Shown here: piece by piece, positions 53,505 to 63,003 of the stretch
Layout of the letters: the number at the start of each line of letters is the position of its first letter
Numbering within the stretch: position 1 is the stretch's first letter
Assembly (NCBI RefSeq): GCF_029278565.1
Contig: NZ_CP119560.1
Coordinates: 434,001 to 498,000 of the forward strand
Origin: Haloarcula halophila
GTDB lineage: Archaea; Halobacteriota; Halobacteria; Halobacteriales; Haloarculaceae
Length of the DNA stretch: 64,000 nucleotides
Direction: 5' to 3'
Translations under genes and position numbers: made by a program
The notes under the pieces: model-generated
The model's database searches: none
What the model was told of the DNA's origin: nothing
Seen by the model: the letters and a program-made list of their open reading frames with translations, nothing else

Positions 53505-54170
53505 ATGACCGATATTAAAGCCGACATACGGGTCGAGCATCCCGACATAGTGTGTACGAAGTCGGTCACGTACGACCAAAGTTCGAAAGTGATGTCGGTC
53601 TCAGAGGCGGGAACTGACCCAACATCTAGAACCTTCTATTACTACATCGAATCGTCCGACTTCCACCTGCTCGAAGAGGGATTACGGAATGATAATACCG
53701 TTGCTGAATTCGAACGGGTCATCGAAACCAGAGATCAGGAGGCGATATATTGCGTCGAATACAGTGGCGAAGGGATACTTTTCTCACCGGTGATTTCAGA
53801 CGCGAATGGTGTTATCCTCAATAAGAAAAATAATGGAAGCGCTTGGCTGTTCACAATCTGGCTGACAGAACGAGCAGACCTGCATCAGATCTGGGACTAC
53901 GCCCAAGAGAACGACATTGACATCGAGTTACTTCGCGTGAACGAATACGCGAGTTTAGGAAATACGGACGCTGGATTGACCGATAGCCAACGGGAAGCAC
54001 TCCTCGTCGCACTCGAAACAGGGTATTTCGAAGAACCACGGAACGCAACACTCGACGAAGTCGCCGCTGAGTTGGATATCTCGCAACCTGCAGCGGGTGG
54101 TCTCCTCCGACGTGGAATCAGGCGACTCATCATATCGTCCCTGCTAGCTGAGAGCAAAGCTCCAGAGTAA
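53505..54170 (+). CDS. HTH-10 (Bat-type) transcriptional regulator
   Basis: A 221-residue regulator with an N-terminal sensing region (KSVTYDQSSKVMSVSEAGTD) of unknown ligand and a C-terminal HTH-10 domain: LTDSQREALLVALETGYFEE, then TLDEVAAELDISQPAAGGLL. Divergent from the oxidase gene. Its G+C is somewhat lower than that of the metabolic genes. Confidence 0.88.
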   Translation: MTDIKADIRVEHPDIVCTKSVTYDQSSKVMSVSEAGTDPTSRTFYYYIESSDFHLLEEGLRNDNTVAEFERVIETRDQEAIYCVEYSGEGILFSPVISDANGVILNKKNNGSAWLFTIWLTERADLHQIWDYAQENDIDIELLRVNEYASLGNTDAGLTDSQREALLVALETGYFEEPRNATLDEVAAELDISQPAAGGLLRRGIRRLIISSLLAESKAPE

Positions 54171-54309
54171 CTACGAATCTGACGCCAGTATACTGTGAGG
54201 GTTGATGACTGGGTTCTTTCGCGCTGACTATGTGCCCTGGATCTTGCACGACTACCGGAACAGCTCTTGAAGCTGGCACAATCGATACACGAATCACTAT
54301 GAGTAGCTG

Positions 54310-54470
54310 GCCGGTCCAAAAATCCAAAATCAACTCTTTAGGAACTGTCCGTTGGCTCTGTGTCTATGTAGTCAACTTTTACTCATACGTCTCACCTACT
54401 CAGAGTTGGCAGGTCTCTCCAGGGAATTAGTCGTGCTTCTCCCAGCATGCAAGTAGATGCGACCGGCTAA
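54310..54470 (+). repeat. Dispersed repeat, copy D
   Basis: Blocks aaaatcaactctttaggaac (54326-54345), ctcagagttggcaggtctct and tagtcgtgcttctcccagca match the order and spacing of the copies at 55985, 56455 and 46451. It lies between the HTH-10 gene and the PAS histidine kinase gene. Confidence 0.55.
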
Positions 54471-54584
54471 ACACCATTGGCCGGCAATCAGTTCTAATGT
54501 CGATTACTTCAGAGGTTATACTCATCGGAGTTGTTTTCTGGATTTGAGGGCCCTGTTTATATCTCGTCCAGTCATACCACTCAT

Positions 54585-55979
54585 ATGGCAGAGGGATTGC
54601 ATCGAAAGCTTGTCGAAGAGTTCTCCGATATTGCGACGATTATCGATTCAGACGGGACGATTACGTATGTGAGTCCCTCGGTCACCCGGATGCTCGGATA
54701 TGAGCCAGAGGAACTAGTCGGTGAGGTCGGCTACGAATATCAGCATCCGGACGACCGTGACGCTGTTGCCGACGCCATTGAGAGAATCCAGACAAATCCC
54801 GACGACACCCAGATAATCGAGACACGGTTTCGTCGTGCCGATGGCTCGTGGTGTTGGATCGAGGCGACACTACAAAACCGACTCGACGATCCTGATATCA
54901 ATGGAATCCTCGTGAATAGCCGTGACATCTCCAAGCGAAAACGGAAGGAACACCAACATCAGGCGCTTGCCAAAGAGTACAAAACACTCCTTGAGAACGT
55001 CGATGACAGTATTTTCTTCATAAACGTCGAGTCAGCGGATGCGAAGTACGTGTTCCGCTTTGAACGTTTGAACCGTGCCTACGAGGAACAAACCGAGATT
55101 TCGACCGATGAAGTCCGGGGAAAGACTCCAACCGACGTGTTCGGTGAAGACCTCGGGACAGACCTCCAAGCAAACTATCATCGGTGTGCCCGAACTCAGG
55201 AACCGATCTCGTATGAGGAGGAGGTTCCAGTCGAGACGGGCGCACGGTTTTGGCAAACGGTTCTCACACCAGTTCTTACCAACGGCGAAGTGACCCAGAT
55301 TATCGGTATCACACGGAACATCACAGAGCGGGTCAAACAGGAGCGACAGCTCCAGAGCCAAAAGGAGCAACTTGACGAGTTCGCAAGCGTAGTGTCACAC
55401 GATCTGCGGAATCCACTCAGTGTCGCACAGGGTCGGTCAGAACTCCTCGCAAACGACTGCGACAGCGACCATCTCCCTCCCATCAGCAGATCACTTGACC
55501 GGATGGAAGAAATCATCGCTGATACGCTCACACTTGCCAGACAGGGCCAAGTTGTCTCAGATCAAGAGCCGATAGATTTAGTCAATTTAGTCGGAAAGTG
55601 CTGGAAGAACGTACGATCAGATGAGGCTACCATCGAGATTGAAGACAAAGTCATGATCACTGGTGATCCGGGTCGACTCCAACACATATTCGAGAACCTC
55701 TTTCGGAACGCAATTGAACACGGCGGGACGGACGTGACTGTCCGAGTCGGCCAAATCGATACACACGGAATTTACGTCGAAGACACTGGTTCAGGGATTC
55801 CGGAAGACGCCCGTGAGGCAGTGTTTGATGCTGGGCATACCTCGGCAAGTGGCGGAACCGGGTTTGGGTTGACAATCGTCAAACGGATCGCAGAGGCCCA
55901 CGGCTGGAAGGTTAAGATCGTCGAGGGGATTGATGGTGGAGCCCGATTTGAGTTCACTGATATCGATATCGATCAGTGA
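54585..55979 (+). CDS. PAS-PAS histidine kinase
   Basis: A 464-residue soluble kinase. First PAS at about 5-115 (IATIIDSDGTITYVSPSVTR, GYEYQHPDDRDAVADAI), second PAS at about 130-250 (DDSIFFINVESADAKYVFRF). The phospho-accepting His is in FASVVSHDLRNPLSVAQGRS near residue 270. The ATP-binding domain shows FENLFRNAIEHGG, VEDTGSGIPEDAREAVFDAG and the G2 box GGTGFGLTIVKRIAEAHGW. The start at 54585 (MAEGLHRKLVEEF) is chosen over an upstream frame extension lying in non-coding sequence. No partner response regulator is adjacent, though receivers occur at 56728 and 61368. Confidence 0.92.
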   Translation: MAEGLHRKLVEEFSDIATIIDSDGTITYVSPSVTRMLGYEPEELVGEVGYEYQHPDDRDAVADAIERIQTNPDDTQIIETRFRRADGSWCWIEATLQNRLDDPDINGILVNSRDISKRKRKEHQHQALAKEYKTLLENVDDSIFFINVESADAKYVFRFERLNRAYEEQTEISTDEVRGKTPTDVFGEDLGTDLQANYHRCARTQEPISYEEEVPVETGARFWQTVLTPVLTNGEVTQIIGITRNITERVKQERQLQSQKEQLDEFASVVSHDLRNPLSVAQGRSELLANDCDSDHLPPISRSLDRMEEIIADTLTLARQGQVVSDQEPIDLVNLVGKCWKNVRSDEATIEIEDKVMITGDPGRLQHIFENLFRNAIEHGGTDVTVRVGQIDTHGIYVEDTGSGIPEDAREAVFDAGHTSASGGTGFGLTIVKRIAEAHGWKVKIVEGIDGGARFEFTDIDIDQ

Positions 55980-55984
55980 CAAAT

Positions 55985-56190
55985 ACGCAGCCACACTGAG
56001 AAGGTGGTTCATCCCAACAGTGCTGAAATCAATTCTCTGGATTCTGTCTTTTCGGTCCGTATCGTCGTATTGTGCTTGCGGGCCCAAGCCAATCAGAGGT
56101 GGCAGCTCTCAGTTGGAATAGAATACCTGGTCGTGATTATCTCAGCATGCTCGACCGAGCAGACCGACGGTCAGTACAGTGAGTGCGAGT
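55985..56190 (+). repeat. Dispersed repeat, copy E (full length)
   Basis: About 205 bp with the best-preserved blocks: ggtggttcatcccaacagtg, ctgaaatcaattctctgg, atcagaggtggcagctctc, ctggtcgtgattatctcagc and gacggtcagtacagtgagtg. It runs from just after the kinase stop to just before the stop of the small membrane gene at 56195. Confidence 0.65.
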
Positions 56191-56194
56191 TGCG

Positions 56195-56407
56195 TCAGGT
56201 TGTGTTGTTCGGGTCGAGCGCGTAGTAGACGACAGTCATTGAGACGCCCATCGCGATCGGGCCGAAACTTCCATTCCCCGGCAGCAAGCTTCTGACAGCG
56301 AATACGGCCACCGCGGAGATGAGGCCGACGAGCAGAGCGTACGAGAGCCGCGAGAGACCCCGTACTCGGTTGTCAAGTCTACGGTACAGATGTTGGAGGG
56401 CATCCAT
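56195..56407 (-). CDS. Small two-helix membrane protein (70 aa), conserved haloarchaeal type
   Basis: A 70-residue protein beginning MDALQHLYRRLDNRVRGLSR, followed by helix YALLVGLISAVAVFAVRSLL and helix GPIAMGVSMTVVYYALDP, ending NNTT. This layout is familiar from small haloarchaeal membrane proteins of unknown function. The start at 56407 is the natural one. It is bracketed by repeat copies E (3' side) and F (5' side), with a gap of fewer than 50 bp at each end. Confidence 0.75.
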   Translation of the reverse strand: MDALQHLYRRLDNRVRGLSRLSYALLVGLISAVAVFAVRSLLPGNGSFGPIAMGVSMTVVYYALDPNNTT

Positions 56408-56454
56408 ACGCTCGAATACCGTCAGCGGAGGGATACCTCTTTTTGTTAAACACG

Positions 56455-56600
56455 CATACCCACGGAACAACTGGTTCATCCCACAGTGCTGAAATCAGCT
56501 CTGTGAGAACTGTCTAGTGACTCCGTCTCTGTGGATTCGATTTGCCCCGTCGACCCCGTATTCACGGTGCCAGCTCTCTCCAGGAAAACTGGTCGTTGTG
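56455..56600 (+). repeat. Dispersed repeat, copy F
   Basis: cacgcatacccacggaacaa, then ctggttcatcccacagtgct, gaaatcagctctgtgagaac, gtgccagctctctccaggaa and aactggtcgttgtgctgg. The left half matches copy E closely; the right end diverges after about 56600. Confidence 0.6.
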
Positions 56601-56727
56601 CTGGAGGTGCGCTCGGACGTGAAGCACGCGACGACGGTCCATACACGCTCCAACCGGGAGCCACAGAGCCACAAGAGCCCGTCGGCATGACTGTCTTTTT
56701 GTCGACGGGCTAATAATGAGTGCATAG

Positions 56728-57105
56728 ATGCCGGGTGAGATACTCGTCGTCGACGACGACGAAACGATCAGGCGGCTCGTCTCCCACCGGCTCGAAGCGG
56801 CGGGCTACGACGTGCGGACCTGCGAGGACGGCCGCGAAGCGGCCGACCTGTTGGGGACCGACTACCGGCCTGACCTCGTCGTGATGGACGTGATGATGCC
56901 CCGCCTCGACGGAACGCGGTTGGCCCGGATGGTCCGCAAGGGAGAACTCGCGGTCCCGACGGACCTGCCGATCGTGATGCTCACTTCCCGTGGCCGGGAG
57001 GAACACGTCCTCGAAGGATTCGACGCGGGCGTCGACGACTACGTGACGAAACCGTTCCGGAGCGCGGAGCTCGTCGCCAGAGTCCGGAGGCAGATGGATG
57101 GTTGA
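56728..57105 (+). CDS. Single-domain response regulator
   Basis: A 125-residue receiver domain. The acidic pocket is ILVVDDDETIRRLV (Asp8-Asp10), the phospho-accepting Asp is in PDLVVMDVMMPRLDGTRLAR (about residue 54), Thr in PIVMLTSRGREEH and Lys in DDYVTKPFRSAELVARV. No output domain. Its end overlaps the start of the HEAT-repeat gene by 8 bp, so it is translationally coupled. It likely regulates the membrane HEAT protein and glycosyltransferase by protein contact. Confidence 0.93.
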   Translation: MPGEILVVDDDETIRRLVSHRLEAAGYDVRTCEDGREAADLLGTDYRPDLVVMDVMMPRLDGTRLARMVRKGELAVPTDLPIVMLTSRGREEHVLEGFDAGVDDYVTKPFRSAELVARVRRQMDG

Positions 57106-58246
57106 GCCGGTCGTGCTCCAGACGGGCGACGTGGTCGCGTTCGGCTACACGGTCCCGTTGACTGTCGTCGTGGTCATGCTGGCACTCGTGATCGCGCTTG
57201 CGCTGGCGGTTTCGATGTTTCTGACGGTTGGGCTCTCGGTGTACCACTCGGTACAGGACACCCAGCGCGAGCGGGTCAAACCGGACTTGCGCGAGGAACT
57301 ACTGAGCCGGCTGTTCAGTCAGGACCCGGACTGGGAAGCACTCGTCGCGGACTGTTCACGCACCGAACGGCGCGTCCTCGAATCCCTGCTCGACGAACAC
57401 CTCCGGGAACTCGACGGCAGCGATGCCGACCGGCTCAGAGAGTTGGGCGACGCCCTCGGGATTCCCGACCGGGCTCGACGCCGGCTCGGGAGCGGGAACG
57501 AGTACCGACGGCTCCACGCGCTGACGTGGCTGACACTGCTCCGGCGGCCGGAGCCGTACGTCGAGTCCTCGTTCGAGCCCGAGACCCCGCGTGAGCGGGC
57601 CGCGGCGGTTACACTTTTGCAGGCGTGTGACCGGCTCCCCGACGCGGAGACGGGGGTATCACTCCTGCTCGACGGCGCGAACGAGCAGTTCAGCGTATTC
57701 GGTCAGGACACCCTCTACCGTGTCGCACGTAGCGACCCGGAGCCGCTGTTGGCCCGCGCGAGCAGCCACTATCGCGACTGGCCCGAGCCGCTGCTCGCAC
57801 AGGTACTGGCGGTCTGTTCGCAGTTGGAGACCAGCGTCGGCGACCGGAGCTTAGAGTGGGTGACCGCCGCCCTGGAGACCGAAAACGAGGCGATCCGGGC
57901 GGCGGCCGCTGACACACTGGGTAGTTTCGGCTGGCGGGCATCGCTCCGCGACCAGCTATTCCTCGAACGGGCGACCGACGATCCCTCGCCCCGCGTTCGC
58001 GCGGCGGTGTACGAGATGCTCGCCTCGTGGGGCGACCGGGAAGCGATCACCGTCCTCCTGTTCGCGCTCGTCGAGGAGACCGACCCCCGGGCGCTGACAC
58101 TCGGGACGACGGCGCTGGTCGGCCGCCGGGACCACGTCGACCACGACACGGCGGCGGTGTTGGGGCCCGCCTGGGACTGGAGCTTCGAACACTCGGAGTA
58201 CGACCGCATCGCCGGTCGCGTGACCGCCGGGACGGTGCGTGGGTAG
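57098..58246 (+). CDS. HEAT-repeat protein with N-terminal membrane helix
   Basis: A 382-residue protein: one membrane helix near residues 18-45 (VVVMLALVIALALAVSMFLT), then about 330 residues of paired helices with HEAT-like repeats, for example RAAAVTLLQACDRLPDAETG, then AIRAAAADTLGSFGWRASLR and RVRAAVYEMLASWGDREAIT. Such proteins are protein-binding platforms. It overlaps the response regulator gene, and its stop lies one base before the glycosyltransferase start, so the three act together, plausibly as a signal-controlled polysaccharide synthase. Confidence 0.88.
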   Translation: MVEPVVLQTGDVVAFGYTVPLTVVVVMLALVIALALAVSMFLTVGLSVYHSVQDTQRERVKPDLREELLSRLFSQDPDWEALVADCSRTERRVLESLLDEHLRELDGSDADRLRELGDALGIPDRARRRLGSGNEYRRLHALTWLTLLRRPEPYVESSFEPETPRERAAAVTLLQACDRLPDAETGVSLLLDGANEQFSVFGQDTLYRVARSDPEPLLARASSHYRDWPEPLLAQVLAVCSQLETSVGDRSLEWVTAALETENEAIRAAAADTLGSFGWRASLRDQLFLERATDDPSPRVRAAVYEMLASWGDREAITVLLFALVEETDPRALTLGTTALVGRRDHVDHDTAAVLGPAWDWSFEHSEYDRIAGRVTAGTVRG

Positions 58247-58247
58247 G

Positions 58248-59673
58248 ATGCACTCGCCGGAACACGTCGTGGGGACGGCGCTGCTGGTGTTTGGCGTGTT
58301 CGTCGTCGGCTACTACGCCGCCATCAACGCCGGCTATCTACTGTTGCACGTCCTGGCGCTGCTGGAGCTTCGCGACGACGTCCGCGAGTCCGAGTGGGAC
58401 CCCCTTCCGGGAGTTCACGTCGCCGTTTTACCCTGGGATCGGGATCGTCCTCCCGGCGTACAACGAGGAGGCGACGATCGTCGAGAGCGTCCAGTCGATG
58501 CTGTCGCTGAACTACCCGGAGATCGAGGTCGTCGTCGTCAACGACGGCTCGACCGACGCGACCGTCGAGCGCCTGGTCGAGCACTTCGATCTGGAACCAG
58601 TCGACGCCGACATCCCCTTCGAGGTCCCTGCCGAGGAGATCCACGGCGTCTACCGCTCGCGGATCTACGAGGAGTTGCTCGTCGTCGACAAGGACAATGG
58701 CGGGAAAAGCGACGCGCTCAACGCCGGTCTCTGGCTCACCGAGATGCCGCTGTTCTGTGCGGTCGACTCGGATACGGTCATCGACCGGGAGGCGCTGCTG
58801 TCGCTGGTCAGGCCCTTCCTGGAGGCGCCGACGACGGCGGTCGCCTCGGGCGGCGTGATCCGCGTCGCGAACAACTGCCGGATCGAGGACGGGGTCGTCA
58901 AGGACGTGTCGTTGCCCAAAACCGGGCTCGCCGGACTGCAGGTGATGGAGTACCTCCGGGCCTTCTACTCGGGCCGACTGGGGCTCAACCGGCTCAACGG
59001 CCTCATCCTTATTTCGGGCGCGTTCGGGCTGTTTCAGACCGAGACGGTCCGTGAGATCGGCGGCTACCGCCACGACACGATCACCGAGGACTTCGACATC
59101 GTCGTCCGGCTCCACCGCCATCTCAAGGAGACCGACCGGGAGTACACCGTCGACTTCGTCCCGGAACCAGTCGCGTGGACGGAGGTCCCCTCGACACGCC
59201 GGGTCCTGGGCCGACAGCGCCGACGGTGGTACCGGGGGATGGTCGAGACTGTCGTCACCCATCGGCGGATGGTCGGCAACCCACGATACGGGCGCGTCGG
59301 CTGGTTCGTCATGCCCTTCTTCGTGATGGCGGAGACGGTCGGCCCGCTGATCGAGGGGATCGGCTACGTCCTGTTGCCCCTCGCCTGGTACTTCGGCTTC
59401 CTGAACGTCGAGTTCTTCCTCGCCTTCTTCCTGTTGACGACCGGATTCGGGATCTTCCTCTCGTGGTTCGGCGTCTTCAGTGAGGTCTGGAGTTTCAACC
59501 GCTACGATAGCCCGTGGCAGGTGCTCCGGCTGCTCTGGTACGGCGTCCTGGAGAACTTCGGCTACCGGCAGTGGAAGACCATCGTCGCGTGGCAGGGACT
59601 GTTCGAGTACCTCAGGGGCGTGGACACTTGGGGGGCCATGGAGCGGACCGGCTTCTCGACCCGGGACGATTAG
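58248..59673 (+). pseudogene. GT2 family membrane glycosyltransferase, frameshifted
   Basis: The protein is readable only across two frames. The first (from ATG at 58248) gives the N-terminal helix VFGVFVVGYYAAINAGYLLL and ends LRDDVRESEWDP. At the C5 run (58400-58404) the frame shifts, and the second continues FREFTSPFYPGIGIVLPAYN, then the nucleotide-sugar motif VVVNDGSTDATVERL, DKDNGGKSDALNAGL, the D-x-D site CAVDSDTVIDREAL, TEDFDIVVRLHRH, and QRRRWYRGMVE (QxxRW), followed by four helices. This is a processive GT2 synthase (poly-N-acetylglucosamine/cellulose-synthase type). One extra C in the run would explain it: real mutation, slippage or a sequencing error. Confidence 0.85.
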
Positions 59674-59696
59674 TGACTCGGCCGTGAAGACGGGTT

Positions 59697-60853
59697 ATGT
59701 CCGAACAGGAGGTACGGAACTACTTCCGGGATCTCTACGAGCTCGGGGCGGACTCGTCGGCGACGCTAGACGAGAAGATCGAACGGGCGATCGCCGTCGG
59801 TCGAGACCGGCTCGACGTCGACTACGGGGTACTCTCGTTCACCGGGGACGGCGAGTACGAGGTCGTCGGCTCGACGATCGAGAGCGGCGATTACTCCGCC
59901 GGATCGGTCCACGACCTGGACACCACCTGGTGCCGGCACGTCGTCGACGACGAGGAACTACTGATGATCGCCGACGCGGGGTCGTCGGCCTACGCGGACG
60001 ACATCGCGCGCGAAGTGACCGGCCTCCAGTGTTACATCGGGGCGCCGATCACCGTCGACGGCGAGATCTACGGGACGTTGTGTTTCTCGGGGGAACAACC
60101 CCGTGATCGGTCCTTCGACGGGGACGAGCAGCGGTTCGTCGAACTGCTGACCCGCTGGATCGGCCACGAGATCGAACGGGAACGTCACTACCGGGCTCTG
60201 GACGCACAGAACGAGCGGTTAGACGAGTTTGCGGGTGTTTTGGCACACGACCTGCGGAACCCGTTGACCAGTGCGTACGGGTACACGGAACTGGCGTCCG
60301 AGACGGTCTCGGAACCGGAATCGGAGTATCTCGAGACGGCCCTCGATTCGCTCGATCGAATGGATGAGATGATCACCGAGACGCTGTCGCTCGCCCGGGA
60401 GGGCATCGACGTCGGCGAGCGGGAGTCGGTCCGGCTCTCGGAGGTCGCTCGCAGTGCCTGGAACACGATCGACCCCGACACCGCGACCCTGGAGATCGTC
60501 GACGACAGATCGATCCGGGCGGACGCCTCTCGTCTCCGCCACCTCTTCGAGAACCTGTTCAGGAACGTCGACGAACACTGCGGCCCGGGGACCCGGGTGA
60601 CCGTCGAGGAACCGACGACGGCTTCGCCGTCGAGGACACGGGTCCGGGGTTGCCCGCCGACGTTGCGGACTCGTTGTTCGGCGGCGAGTACGGCGACGGC
60701 CGCCGTGGGCTCGGCCTGCTCATCATCGAACGCGTCGTCTCCGGGCACGGCTGGACGGGCCAGGCCCGTGTGACGGACGCCGGCACCCGCTTTGTCTTCT
60801 CGGGCGTGGGCACCGTGACGGAGACTCCGGCGACGGCTTCCCGGCCGGAGTGA
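59697..60853 (+). pseudogene. GAF histidine kinase, frameshifted near C-terminus
   Basis: A soluble kinase with a GAF domain at about residues 15-165 (DYGVLSFTGDGEYEVVGSTI, CRHVVDDEELLMIADAGSSA, LQCYIGAPITVDGEIYGTLC). The phospho-accepting His is in FAGVLAHDLRNPLTSAYGYT. The ATP-binding domain starts with HLFENLFRNVDEHCGPGTRV. In 60606-60613 the frame changes: the first frame runs to 60773 as nonsense, while another frame continues DDGFAVEDTGPGLPADVADS, then GRRGLGLLIIERVVSGHGWT to a stop at 60853. A single missing base restores the whole kinase. It follows the glycosyltransferase by 23 bp. Confidence 0.82.
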
Positions 60854-60924
60854 CCGGCCGCTCCGGGGGTCGACCGACGTGAGACGAGTCCACGTGGCTG
60901 GGATATCCCTATTGTTACGCAGCG

Positions 60925-61280
60925 ATGAGTCCGTTCCTGACCGCCGACATCGAGCCGCTGGTCGAGTCCTGTGAGTTCGGCGAGGACCGCGTCTACCTTC
61001 TGCTGGCCATCGCCCGGGAAAAAACGAGGGACCGGCGTCGACACCCACGCATCCGGAGGGTGGTCGAGGACGAGGGCTCGAACGGGCGATCGCAGAACTC
61101 GGCCACGCCGCCCGTCGGTCCGACGAGCGGTTCCGCCTGTATCTCAGACCTCTGAACCATACCGGGCTGACCGTCGACGCGCTCCGAGCGTGCTATCTTC
61201 TGGTTGTCCGCCCGGTCCTCAACGAGTCCGAGCGGCGACTACGGCGGAGCGGACGACCCCCACTGTCATCAAGCGGATGA
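60925..61280 (+). pseudogene. Frameshifted uncharacterised haloarchaeal protein
   Basis: From ATG 60925 a protein-like frame reads MSPFLTADIEPLVESCEFGE, then DRVYLLLAIAREK and RIRRVVEDEGS. Near 61077 the sense passes to another frame: LERAIAELGHAARRSDERFR, then LYLRPLNHTGLTVDALRACY, ending at 61280. The combined pattern (FGxDRVYLLLAIAR ... HAARRSDxRFRLY) recalls a conserved haloarchaeal protein of unknown function, here shifted and probably truncated. No function can be assigned. Confidence 0.6.
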
Positions 61281-61367
61281 CCGACTGTCCGGTGTGGACG
61301 CTCTCCTGGCTGGGTCTGACTGACCCGGCGGCGGTCGGTACTGTCGGCGGTTATAATTGTGAGTCGG

Positions 61368-61766
61368 TCAGTCCCTCGCGACAACCGGGGCCGAGATGTG
61401 TCGGTTGATACAGGCAGTCAGGTCGCTGCGGGCAATCGGCTTAGTGAGATAGTCATCAAGACCGTCCGGTACTGACTCTTCGGCGTCAACTGCCGAGACC
61501 ATTACGAACGGGACCTCGATAGCGTGCTCTTGTATCCGGGTGTAAAGTTCGTCCCCAGACATCTCGGGCATTCGCCGGTCGCTCAAAACGAGGTCAATCT
61601 CGTCGGTAATCAGTCCGAGTGCGATAGCACCGTTCGCTGCTGTCTGCACATTGTATGTCTGCTGAAGATAGAGTTCGTATATTTCCCGCACATCTGGGTC
61701 GTCCTCAACAAGAAGAACAGTAGGGAGCGGTGATTGTCTGTCACGATCGGGCGAAACTGAGGTCAC
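61368..61766 (-). CDS. Single-domain response regulator
   Basis: A 132-residue receiver: TVLLVEDDPDVREIYELYLQ holds the acidic pair, the phospho-Asp is in IDLVLSDRRMPEMSGDELYT, then PFVMVSAVDAEES (Ser in place of Thr) and DDYLTKPIARSDLTACINRH with the conserved Lys. No output domain. It stands alone, convergent with the decayed gene at 60925. Confidence 0.92.
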   Translation of the reverse strand: MTSVSPDRDRQSPLPTVLLVEDDPDVREIYELYLQQTYNVQTAANGAIALGLITDEIDLVLSDRRMPEMSGDELYTRIQEHAIEVPFVMVSAVDAEESVPDGLDDYLTKPIARSDLTACINRHISAPVVARD

Positions 61767-62239
61767 GGAAAGAAGTAACTGGTGTATCGTAATCGGAGTG
61801 CTTCCTTACTAGTGTGGTAGCAGTCACGAGCTTGGTGGTTTGTAACAACCTACTGTCCGCCAGCCTACTGCACAGCCAGTTCGGCGTCTCCAGCGTCAAA
61901 ATCGAACTGATGTACTAACTCCCTGTACTGACCGAGGACTGAGGTTTACCTCGCTGTCGATACTACTGAAGGATTGGAGCGATTCGGTCGTGTCAAGATC
62001 GTCTCCGCCTCCCAGAGAGGGCAAAATAGCGCGATAAAGATGACCGGGTCAAGCAGAATAGGATCATTTCTTCACCCCGAGAACTATTCGAAATCTGCGA
62101 GACTGCGAGCGCATAGGTGGCAAAGCGCTTCGGATTTTCTCTGGCAGCGGGGGATCTGAATACGGAAAGAGAGTACCGGAATTGTAACGGTGACTCCTCA
62201 CCCTCAACGAGGCTCTCCCGGATGGATACAACCATCGCG
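61767..62239. other. Intergenic region, no gene recognised
   Basis: About 470 bp between the receiver gene and the transposase remnant. Short open frames on both strands show no protein-like pattern. Part of it may be degraded IS flanking sequence. Confidence 0.4.
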
Positions 62240-62700
62240 TTAAATTTGGCGTGAATTATGATAGACGAAGGCTTCGAGCCACTCTTGAGCTGTCTCTAGC
62301 TCGACATGGCTGAAACTATTCGTAAATGAGGAAGTTTGTTGTTCTGTTTTTCAGAATATACGTTTGATAGCAGTCCAATTTCCATGTGTGAGCGTCTGAA
62401 ATCGGAGTCATCTCCAGCCAGAACTGGACCGGGATAATCAGCACCGTCGACAAGAAATAGCACGTCGTCAAGCTGATCTCGATGGTGGAGTTCGGCTAGA
62501 ACTCACCGTGTCTCTGTTTCGTCACCGTCGGAAAGAGGCTGACACTGGATTTTGTTCGTTTTGGGATCAACAGCGCCGTACAGCCAAAATTTCTGCCTAT
62601 GGAGGCCGATCATCTTTTCGTCGACCGCGAACTGATCCGCAGTCACCGTTGAGATCGGTCTAGTGAACCTACTCGTGGATCGAGACACGACTGCGTTGGG
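62240..62700 (-). pseudogene. IS6-type (ISH) transposase remnant
   Basis: Minus-strand pieces in different frames resemble the DDE transposase of haloarchaeal IS6-family elements. First STVTADQFAVDEKMIGLHRQ, then KFWLYGAVDPKTNKIQCQPL and a stop. A second frame has LHHRDQLDDVLFLVDGADYP, where the first part of the catalytic core continues. A third gives FSHVELETAQEWLEAFVYHN, ending SRQI at a TAA (62240-62242). The N-terminal part and intact terminal repeats are missing, so the element is dead. Confidence 0.7.
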
Positions 62701-62949
62701 ATGCCCAACCTATCGAAAAACTGATTTACATACTTAAGTGATGTATATTATATATGATACCGAATGCCCACTCGAATCGCCCACTCAGGAGTCCGTCGAC
62801 GCTCCACAAACGACAATTCGAGCCACACGATAGTCCACTGGGATGGTCATAGACACTCTGATCCCGTCCACCTCATCCTTCAACTTAACGCGACCCCACC
62901 CTCAGGGCCAACATCTATTACCCATCAGTATATTGGTCTAAATACAGAA

Positions 62950-62975
62950 TGTAGTAGTATATAGGATATATAAAA
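62950..62975 (+). promoter_or_regulatory. TATA region of MgtC/DUF4010 gene
   Basis: agtagtatataggatatataaaaatg contains two TATA-like cores, tatatagg and tatataaaa, about 30-45 bp upstream of the ATG at 63004, a good position for a haloarchaeal promoter. Confidence 0.5.
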
Positions 62976-63003
62976 ATGACGGAACAACCGCTTGTAAGCT
63001 AAG

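Noticed and set aside
54531-54584. Upstream start for the PAS histidine kinase
   Set aside because: The extra 18 codons are in AT-rich intergenic sequence. The ATG at 54585 begins the conserved region.
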